From Shewanella zhangzhouensis (GTDB lineage: Bacteria > Pseudomonadota > Gammaproteobacteria > Enterobacterales > Shewanellaceae), in contig NZ_CP080414.1 of assembly GCF_019457615.1 (NCBI RefSeq), forward strand, positions 990,501 through 1,054,500: a DNA stretch of 64,000 bases, given 5' to 3'. This document shows positions 58,089 to 64,000 of the stretch, in pieces (the stretch's first letter is position 1; every line of letters begins with the position of its first letter). The translations under genes and the position numbers were made by a program. The notes under the pieces are model-generated. The model had not been told where the DNA came from. It saw only the letters and a program-made list of their open reading frames with translations, and ran no database searches.

Positions 58089-59942
58089 TTAATCATCCAG
58101 GAATGACTTGAGGATTTCTGAACGGCTTGGGTGGCGCAGTTTGCGCAGTGCCTTGGCCTCAATCTGACGGATACGCTCACGGGTAACATCGAACTGCTTG
58201 CCCACTTCCTCGAGGGTGTGGTCGGTGTTCATGTCGATACCAAAACGCATACGCAGTACCTTGGCTTCACGGGCAGTCAGACCGGCCAGCACCTCGTGGG
58301 TAGCCTGCTTGAGGCTTTCGCTGGTGGCACTATCCAGTGGCAGCTCGAGGGTGGTGTCCTCGATGAAATCCCCCAGATGCGAATCTTCATCGTCACCGAT
58401 TGGGGTTTCCATGGAGATAGGCTCTTTGGCGATTTTCAGTACCTTACGGATCTTGTCCTCGGGCATGGCCATACGCTCAGCCAGTTCCTCCGGCGAGGGC
58501 TCACGTCCCATTTCCTGCAGCATCTGGCGGCTGATACGGTTGAGCTTGTTGATGGTCTCAATCATATGCACCGGAATACGGATGGTGCGGGCCTGATCCG
58601 CGATAGAGCGGGTGATGGCCTGACGGATCCACCAGGTCGCATAGGTCGAGAACTTGTAACCACGACGGTATTCAAACTTGTCCACCGCCTTCATCAGGCC
58701 GATGTTACCCTCCTGGATGAGATCCAGGAATTGCAGACCGCGGTTGGTGTATTTCTTGGCGATAGAAATTACCAGACGCAGGTTGGCCTCAACCATTTCT
58801 TTCTTGGCGCGGCGAGCTTTGGCTTCACCAATGCTCATGCGGCGGTTGATGTCCTTGATGGATTCAATGGACAAACCGGTTTCCACTTCAATGGCTTCCA
58901 GCTTGGTGCGGCAACGCTGAACGTCTTCGTCTACCAATTTGAGATCGGCAGAGTAGGGGCGTCCGGCTTCAATTTCTTTGTTGAACCAGGTCAGGTCGGT
59001 TTCGTTACCGGTGAAGAGTTTGACGAAGTTCTTCTTCGGCATCTTGGCCTGTTCAACGCACAGCTTCATGATCAGACGTTCCTGAACACGAACCTTGTCC
59101 ATCATCTCGCGCATGCTCTTGACCAGACGGTCAAACTGCTTGGGCACCAGACGGAATTCTTTGAAAATTTCACCGAGTTCAAACAGGGCGCGGGTCGACT
59201 CTGGGTGAGCACGGCCTTTGACTTCAATGACTTTCAGGGCATTGTCGTAGGCAGCGCGCAGGGCAGCAAAGCGCTCACGGGCCACTTCCGGGTCCGGGCC
59301 TTTGGCGCCGTCGTCATCGCTGCTGTCGCCGTCTTCGTCTTCCTCTTCGTCTTCGTCCATATCGTCTTCATCTTCCAGCTCTTCTTCTGAAAGCTCTGAG
59401 CCGATATGGGTCGCGGTGGGACCAACGTCTTCTTCGTTGGGGTCCACAAAGCCCGAAATGATGTCAGACAGACGAATGGCGTCCGCTTCGAACTGGTCGA
59501 ATTGCTCCAGGATCATGGAGATAGCCTGTGGATATTCAGCCACAGAGCTTTGAACCGTGTTGATGCCTTCTTCGATACGTTTGGCGATAACGATTTCGCC
59601 TTCACGGGTAAGCAGCTCAACAGTACCCATTTCACGCATGTACATGCGTACTGGGTCAGTGGTGCGGCCAAGTTCGCTTTCTACTGTGGCCAGCGCAGCC
59701 GCAGCTTCTTCGGCGGCATCTTCGTCCGTGTTGTCTTCGGACATCATCATTTCATCGGCATCCGGCGCTTCTTCATAAACGCGGATACCCATGTCATTGA
59801 TCATCTGGATAATATCTTCGATCTGGTCAGAGTCGACCATATCTGCAGGCAAGTGATCGTTCACTTCTGCATAGGTTAAGTAACCTTGCTCTTTACCTTT
59901 GGCGAGCAACATCTTTAGTTGCGACTGCGGAGTATGATCCAT
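58089..59942 (-). CDS. rpoD: RNA polymerase sigma factor RpoD (sigma70)
   Basis: 617 residues (E. coli 613). Region 1.1 starts MDHTPQSQLKMLLAKGKEQG; region 1.2 has DPVRMYMREMGTVELLTREG; region 2 has AKKYTNRGLQFLDLIQEGNI and KFSTYATWWIRQAI; region 4 ends with the HTH RERIRQIEAKALRKLRHPSR. In the non-conserved region (about 181-214) lies an unusual run of almost only Glu and Asp with Ser and Gly. The ATG at 59942 is chosen; a start 25 codons before is not needed. Confidence 0.98.
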   Translation of the reverse strand: MDHTPQSQLKMLLAKGKEQGYLTYAEVNDHLPADMVDSDQIEDIIQMINDMGIRVYEEAPDADEMMMSEDNTDEDAAEEAAAALATVESELGRTTDPVRMYMREMGTVELLTREGEIVIAKRIEEGINTVQSSVAEYPQAISMILEQFDQFEADAIRLSDIISGFVDPNEEDVGPTATHIGSELSEEELEDEDDMDEDEEEDEDGDSSDDDGAKGPDPEVARERFAALRAAYDNALKVIEVKGRAHPESTRALFELGEIFKEFRLVPKQFDRLVKSMREMMDKVRVQERLIMKLCVEQAKMPKKNFVKLFTGNETDLTWFNKEIEAGRPYSADLKLVDEDVQRCRTKLEAIEVETGLSIESIKDINRRMSIGEAKARRAKKEMVEANLRLVISIAKKYTNRGLQFLDLIQEGNIGLMKAVDKFEYRRGYKFSTYATWWIRQAITRSIADQARTIRIPVHMIETINKLNRISRQMLQEMGREPSPEELAERMAMPEDKIRKVLKIAKEPISMETPIGDDEDSHLGDFIEDTTLELPLDSATSESLKQATHEVLAGLTAREAKVLRMRFGIDMNTDHTLEEVGKQFDVTRERIRQIEAKALRKLRHPSRSEILKSFLDD

Positions 59943-60068
59943 AGATATCATCCAATTTGGGTAAGTGTTACAACGAGCGCACCCGTGGCCGGACCACAAA
60001 GTCGCGCAAATCGTCAATTATAGCCATCTGCCTATGGCTGTGCCAGAGGGAAGGGGCGGTTTTTTGCC

Positions 60069-61799
60069 CTACTTCATGCCCTTCATCACAACGATAAGCT
60101 TTTGGAGTTGCAGCTTTTCTTCCCGGGTTAAGTCGGGTTTGATGCTGAGCTCCTGGTAGCGCTGCTCTATGTATTGATTATTAAGCCATACCAGCGCTTT
60201 GCGAAATTCCTGGGCCACATTATCTTCAGCAATCTGGTGTTCCCACTGGGCCAGTTTGGTTAACGGCCCCCAATGCTCGCTGTCACGATAGGACTCGAGC
60301 AGTTGGGCGGTGGAAAGCACCTGTTCCCGGGTGAGCTCCAACAATTGGATAAGCAGCTCAATACCCGTCATGCGAATGTGGCTCAATGCCGGCTGAACCG
60401 GCAGTTTGTGTCCCAGTTCGGGGTGTTGCACCAACAGTGAAATGGCCAGTCGCAGCGGTGTACCCCGTCCTTTGAGTCCCTTTTGCGCCATCGCCTTGGG
60501 ACCTGTGGACATACTTGTTAGACCGAGTTTTTTCCTGAGATCTTCACTGGAGTTCATCCCGAGCTTGTGAGCAAGGTTTTCCAGCAGCAGATTGGCAAGA
60601 ACTGTGTCTTTAATTTTTTCAATCAGAGCAATGGCCTGCTTGGCCAGGTTGCCTTTATCTGTACCGTATTTCTGCGACAAGGTGTCGAACAGGTAATCGG
60701 CCAGTGGCAGCGCATTATCGATGCGCGTTTCAAAGGCTTCTTTGCCTTCTTTACGGACTTGCGAGTCCGGATCTTCTCCCTGAGGGAGGAACAAAAATGT
60801 TACTTTGTCGCCGGGTTTGAGCAGGGGCAGGGCAGTTTCCATGGCCCGCCAGGCGGCTTCATAACCGGCTTTGTCACCGTCGTAACAACAGATGACTTCT
60901 TTGGCACTGCGCAGCAGCAATTGAAATTGCTCTGCGGTTGTCGAGGTGCCCAGTGAGGCCACCGCGTAGTCGATGCCAAATTGTGCCAACGCCACCACGT
61001 CCATGTAGCCTTCCACAATCATGACCCGCTCCGGGTCGCGATGTTTTTGCTTCAGCTCATAGAGACCGTAGAGTTCCTGTCCCTTATGAAATATGGGCGT
61101 TTCCGGCGAATTCAAATATTTTGGTGTGCCATCACCCAGTACCCGGCCACCGAAACCTATTACCCGACCCCGTCGGTCGCGAATAGGAAACATCAAACGA
61201 TCGCGGAAGCGGTCGTATCGCTTGCCACCGTCGTTTTCAATCAACATGCCGCCGGTGAGCAGCTTGTCCTGGGCATCCGGGTTGGTTCGATAGCGACCCA
61301 ACAAGCCATCCCAGCCATCGGGGGCAAAACCGATACCGAAGTCTTCAACGACTTCTTTGCTCAGCCCACGCAGTGCCAGGTACTCGTCGACTTTTTGCTT
61401 GTCGGCGTGCTGACGCAGTTGTGTCTGATAATGCCTCGCGGCCTCTTCCATCAGCTGGTACAGATCCCGGGCGAGTCCCTCGTCGCGGCGAGGACCAGTG
61501 CCTTGCTCCCGCGGGACTTCCAACCCCAGCTGTCCAGCCAGGTCTTCAATGGCGTCGACAAAGTTAAGCCGGTCGTACTCCATCACGAAGTCGATGGCAT
61601 TGCCATGGGCGCCACAACCGAAACAGTGATAAAACTGCTTGTCTCTGCTGACGGTAAATGAAGGTGATTTTTCGCTGTGGAAGGGACAACAGGCAGAATA
61701 GTTCTTACCTGCTTTTTTGAGCGGCACTTTACGGTCGATAAGCTCGACTATGTCCGTTCTGGCTATCAGATCATTGATGAAATCACGAGGTATTGCCAC
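60069..61799 (-). CDS. dnaG: DNA primase DnaG
   Basis: 576 residues. Zinc-binding domain CCPFHSEKSPSFTVSRDKQF and HCFGCGAHG, TOPRIM catalytic core with VIVEGYMDVVALAQFG and YDGDKAGYEAAW, then the C-terminal DnaB-binding helical domain. Makes RNA primers for replication. The start codon is GTG at 61799. It is the third gene of the macromolecular-synthesis operon; rpoD follows 126 bases downstream. Confidence 0.98.
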   Translation of the reverse strand: MAIPRDFINDLIARTDIVELIDRKVPLKKAGKNYSACCPFHSEKSPSFTVSRDKQFYHCFGCGAHGNAIDFVMEYDRLNFVDAIEDLAGQLGLEVPREQGTGPRRDEGLARDLYQLMEEAARHYQTQLRQHADKQKVDEYLALRGLSKEVVEDFGIGFAPDGWDGLLGRYRTNPDAQDKLLTGGMLIENDGGKRYDRFRDRLMFPIRDRRGRVIGFGGRVLGDGTPKYLNSPETPIFHKGQELYGLYELKQKHRDPERVMIVEGYMDVVALAQFGIDYAVASLGTSTTAEQFQLLLRSAKEVICCYDGDKAGYEAAWRAMETALPLLKPGDKVTFLFLPQGEDPDSQVRKEGKEAFETRIDNALPLADYLFDTLSQKYGTDKGNLAKQAIALIEKIKDTVLANLLLENLAHKLGMNSSEDLRKKLGLTSMSTGPKAMAQKGLKGRGTPLRLAISLLVQHPELGHKLPVQPALSHIRMTGIELLIQLLELTREQVLSTAQLLESYRDSEHWGPLTKLAQWEHQIAEDNVAQEFRKALVWLNNQYIEQRYQELSIKPDLTREEKLQLQKLIVVMKGMK

Positions 61800-61880
61800 G
61801 TTGCTTACTTCAATTTCCTAAAAGCTCAGTTAAACAAACAAGCCGCGCAATTGCACGGCTTGTTCATACACAAAAGTCGA

Positions 61881-62324
61881 TTATTGCAGTTTGGCGCGGA
61901 TCTGTTGGCCTATGGCACCCAGATCTGCACGGCCCTGAACTTTCGGCTTCAGTGCTCCCATTACTTTACCCATGTCCGCAATGGAGGCAGCACCTACTTC
62001 AGCAATGGTGGCCTCAATGAGTGCAGCGATTTCAGCTTCGCTCAGTGGGGCTGGCAGGAAAGTTTCGATAACCGAAATTTCCGCCGCTTCTGCGTCAGCA
62101 AGTTCGTTGCGACCGGCAGCCTCATATTGGGCAATCGAATCGCGACGTTGCTTCACCATTTTGGTCAGGACAGCAAGCACTTGCTCATCATTCAGCGTTT
62201 CGCGTGTGTCCACTTCGATCTGCTTGATGGCGGCCAGAGCCAGACGAATAGTACCGAGGCGAACCTTGTCTTTGGCGACAAGGGCCTTTTTCATTTCGTC
62301 CTTAAGCTGTTCTGTCAGGTTCAT
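61881..62324 (-). CDS. yqeY: GatB/YqeY domain protein
   Basis: 147 residues, wholly alpha-helical: MNLTEQLKDEMKKALVAKDK, LGTIRLALAAIKQIEVDTR, VKQRRDSIAQYEAAGRNELA, FLPAPLSEAEIAALI and GKVMGALKPKVQGRADLGAI. It resembles the tRNA-binding tail of amidotransferase subunit GatB, but stand-alone YqeY has no proven function. Its place between rpsU and dnaG is the normal one. RpsU stop is 6 bases upstream. Confidence 0.94.
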   Translation of the reverse strand: MNLTEQLKDEMKKALVAKDKVRLGTIRLALAAIKQIEVDTRETLNDEQVLAVLTKMVKQRRDSIAQYEAAGRNELADAEAAEISVIETFLPAPLSEAEIAALIEATIAEVGAASIADMGKVMGALKPKVQGRADLGAIGQQIRAKLQ

Positions 62325-62330
62325 AAGGGA

Positions 62331-62546
62331 TTAGTATAAACGTACGCGACGTGCGTTTTCGCGAGAAAGCTTCTTGGCCAGACGCTTAACCGCAGCGGCC
62401 TTGGCGCGCTTACGGGCAGTAGTTGGCTTCTCGTAGAATTCACGAGCACGCACATCGGCCAGGATACCTGCTTTTTCGCAAGAGCGCTTGAAACGACGCA
62501 GAGCTACGTCGAATGGTTCATTTTCACGTACTTTAACGATTGGCAT
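62331..62546 (-). CDS. rpsU: 30S ribosomal protein S21
   Basis: 71 residues, as in E. coli: MPIVKVRENEPFDVALRRFK, the basic KPTTARKRAKAAAVKRLAKK and the end SRENARRVRLY. S21 binds the platform of the small subunit and helps mRNA start. First gene of the operon that also makes primase and sigma70, so translation, replication and transcription capacities are tied together. Confidence 0.98.
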   Translation of the reverse strand: MPIVKVRENEPFDVALRRFKRSCEKAGILADVRAREFYEKPTTARKRAKAAAVKRLAKKLSRENARRVRLY

Positions 62547-62636
62547 ACGCCATCACCCCTTAGGTGTAGATTGTATTGGTTCAGATATGACCCCGCGGCC
62601 ACACCCTTACCAAGAAGGATTAAAAATGGTGCGGAA

Positions 62637-62665
62637 TTTTAAACCGAACCCGCAATTAATGTAAA
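62637..62665 (-). promoter_or_regulatory. Putative sigma70 promoter of the rpsU operon
   Basis: -35 TTTACA (62660-62665), 17-base spacer, -10 TTAAAA (62637-62642), leaving a leader near 85 bases to the rpsU start. Confidence 0.6.
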
Positions 62666-62778
62666 GCCCCAGTCCGGTTAAAAAGGATCGCCGGAGGATC
62701 TGAGGCGCGGCTTTACTGGAGTAATACTAGCTTAACGGGTAGAATTGGCCGCCCTTTTCAGCGGAGAAACGACACAAA

Positions 62779-63792
62779 ATGCGGGTTTTGGGAATTGAGA
62801 CGTCCTGTGATGAAACAGGCATCGCCATCTATGACGAAGAGAAAGGCCTGATGGCCCACACTCTGTACAGTCAGGTCAAACTGCACGCCGATTATGGTGG
62901 CGTTGTGCCTGAGCTGGCTTCCCGTGACCATGTGCGCAAGATTATTCCGCTTATTCGTGAAGCCCTGAAAAATGCCGATACCCGAATCGAAGATCTGGAT
63001 GGGATCTGCTACACCAAGGGCCCCGGCCTGATTGGTGCGCTGCTGGTGGGTGCCTGCGTCGGTCGCTCGCTGGCGTTTTCCTGGAATCTGCCCGCCGTGG
63101 GTGTGCACCATATGGAAGGCCATTTGCTGGCGCCCATGCTGGAAGACGAGGTGCCTGAGTTTCCCTTTGTGGCGCTGCTGGTTTCCGGCGGTCACTCTAT
63201 GCTGGTAAAAGTAGACGGCATAGGCCAGTACGAAGTGCTCGGTGAGTCCATCGACGATGCCGCCGGTGAGGCCTTCGATAAAACAGCCAAACTGATGGGG
63301 CTCGATTATCCGGGGGGGCCGCGTCTTGCCAAGCTCGCAGCTTCCGGTCAGCCAGCCAACTACAAGTTTCCGCGTCCAATGACCGACAGACCCGGACTGG
63401 ACTTCAGCTTCTCCGGGCTTAAAACTTTCGTGGCCAATACCATTGCTGCCGAGCCAGACGATGACCAGACCCGCGCCAATATCGCCCGTGCCTTCGAAGA
63501 GGCTGTGGTGGATACCCTGTCTATCAAGTGTCGCCGTGCGCTGGAGCAAACCGGTTACAAACGCCTCGTTATTGCCGGAGGTGTGAGCGCCAACGTGCGC
63601 CTGCGCGCAGGTCTTGCTGAGCTGATGGAAAAACTGGGAGGCAAGGTGTACTACCCCCGTGGGGAATTCTGTACCGACAATGGTGCCATGATTGCCTATG
63701 CCGGTTTGCAGCGCCTGAAAGCCGGACAGATTGAAGATTTGGCGGTAAAAGGTCAGCCTCGCTGGCCCCTGGATACCTTGCTGCCTGTGTGA
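62779..63792 (+). CDS. tsaD: tRNA N6-adenosine threonylcarbamoyltransferase TsaD
   Basis: 337 residues (E. coli 337). Transfers the threonylcarbamoyl group to A37 of ANN-decoding tRNAs with TsaB and TsaE. ASKHA-fold ATPase: LGIETSCDETGIAIYDEE, the iron/zinc ligands HHMEGHLLAP, LLVSGGHSMLV, and the late GGVSANVRLR and CTDNGAMIAYAG. GGAG precedes the ATG. Divergent from rpsU, as usual. The 232-base gap between holds both promoters. Confidence 0.98.
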   Translation: MRVLGIETSCDETGIAIYDEEKGLMAHTLYSQVKLHADYGGVVPELASRDHVRKIIPLIREALKNADTRIEDLDGICYTKGPGLIGALLVGACVGRSLAFSWNLPAVGVHHMEGHLLAPMLEDEVPEFPFVALLVSGGHSMLVKVDGIGQYEVLGESIDDAAGEAFDKTAKLMGLDYPGGPRLAKLAASGQPANYKFPRPMTDRPGLDFSFSGLKTFVANTIAAEPDDDQTRANIARAFEEAVVDTLSIKCRRALEQTGYKRLVIAGGVSANVRLRAGLAELMEKLGGKVYYPRGEFCTDNGAMIAYAGLQRLKAGQIEDLAVKGQPRWPLDTLLPV

Positions 63793-63841
63793 ACAGAGAG
63801 AAGAGTTTGGATCACATCGCATTATCCATAAACTCTTTATC

Positions 63842-63874
63842 AATAAAAATGGCGCCTTGGGCGCCATTTTTATT
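63842..63874. terminator. Terminator between tsaD and plsY
   Basis: AATAAAAATGGCGC / GCGCCATTTTTATT with a 5-base loop, between converging genes. Confidence 0.93.
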
Positions 63875-63886
63875 GGGTTAAGGGTA

Positions 63887-64000
63887 TCAGTCCTGAGGCT
63901 GCTGGCGCCGTTTACGCGACACCTTGGACTCCTCGCCCTTCAGCAGTCTCTTTATGTTGTCTTTGTGCCGAATAAGAATAAGGGTTGAGAGCATGGCTAC
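63887..64000 (-). CDS. plsY: Glycerol-3-phosphate acyltransferase PlsY, C-terminal part
   Basis: Only the last 37 codons are inside the window; the gene runs off the right edge. The frame reads LIRHKDNIKRLLKGEESKVS followed by a basic tail, which matches the ending of E. coli PlsY (LRHHDNIQRL...). PlsY is the membrane acyltransferase that uses acyl-phosphate in phospholipid synthesis. Next to tsaD and rpsU, its usual neighbours. Confidence 0.85.
   Translation of the reverse strand, partial: VAMLSTLILIRHKDNIKRLLKGEESKVSRKRRQQPQD

Noticed and set aside
58131..59390. 419-codon plus-strand open frame
   Set aside because: Antisense shadow of rpoD; composition (His/Gln/Leu rich) is that of reverse-complemented coding DNA.

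Overview
The window is 64 kb of a gram-negative gammaproteobacterial chromosome, and everything in it fits the genus Shewanella: proteins close to their E. coli counterparts, lipopolysaccharide export genes, the rpsU-yqeY-dnaG-rpoD operon and the sfsA-dksA-gluQ-pcnB-folK order. The gene at 20235-21503 encodes a pepsin-type aspartic protease. I recognise it as the protein described as shewasin A from Shewanella amazonensis, so that species (or a very close relative) is my inference. There is no rRNA, CRISPR array, prophage or intact insertion sequence.

Layout. 1-8.9 kb: cobalamin adenosyltransferase, a four-copy 125-bp non-coding repeat, a chemoreceptor, a lipoprotein, then mpl, ubiX, hpt, the exporter yadGH and a DUF4124 protein. 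9-15 kb (minus strand): sfsA, dksA, gluQ, pcnB, folK, panB, panC, covering RNA processing, stringent control, folate and pantothenate. pcnB appears to start at AUU. 15.3-22.4 kb: pepB, then on the minus strand an XRE-type regulator, the pepsin homologue, an acetyltransferase, a two-gene split borosin RiPP system (backbone N-methyltransferase plus a separate 79-residue precursor) and an overlapping diguanylate cyclase. 22.6-27.6 kb: aspA, valS, holC. 27.7-30.7 kb: a TetR regulator divergent from a metallo-beta-lactamase-fold gene with inverted-repeat operators between them, and a puuD-like amidotransferase. 30.7-34.7 kb: pepA divergent from lptF-lptG. 34.7-45.8 kb: small membrane and hypothetical proteins, an M32 carboxypeptidase, yqiJ-yqiK, a periplasmic binding protein, a thioredoxin-fold protein, a DEAD-box helicase and a response regulator with an EAL domain. 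46.1-54.7 kb: one tightly packed plus-strand cluster of ten genes (DUF523/DUF1722 protein, photolyase, NTF2-like, SDR, FAD oxidase, DUF1365, cyclopropane-synthase-like methyltransferase, DUF2878, chalcone-isomerase-like, DUF3833). It looks like the light/singlet-oxygen membrane-lipid regulon known to be run by an ECF sigma factor with ChrR, and an ECF-like promoter precedes the first gene. 54.8-64 kb: a DGSG-repeat beta-solenoid protein, FKBP, fumC, tRNA-Ile(CAU), the macromolecular-synthesis operon, tsaD and the 3' end of plsY.

The most notable system is the borosin pair. The methyltransferase keeps the Y-R-Y-Y catalytic spacing of fungal OphMA. The precursor carries a short helical leader and a hydrophobic core-like segment, followed by an unusual acidic tail. 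Other points of interest are the AUU start of pcnB, minisatellites that begin at stop codons, and several clean operator-like palindromes whose regulators are unknown.
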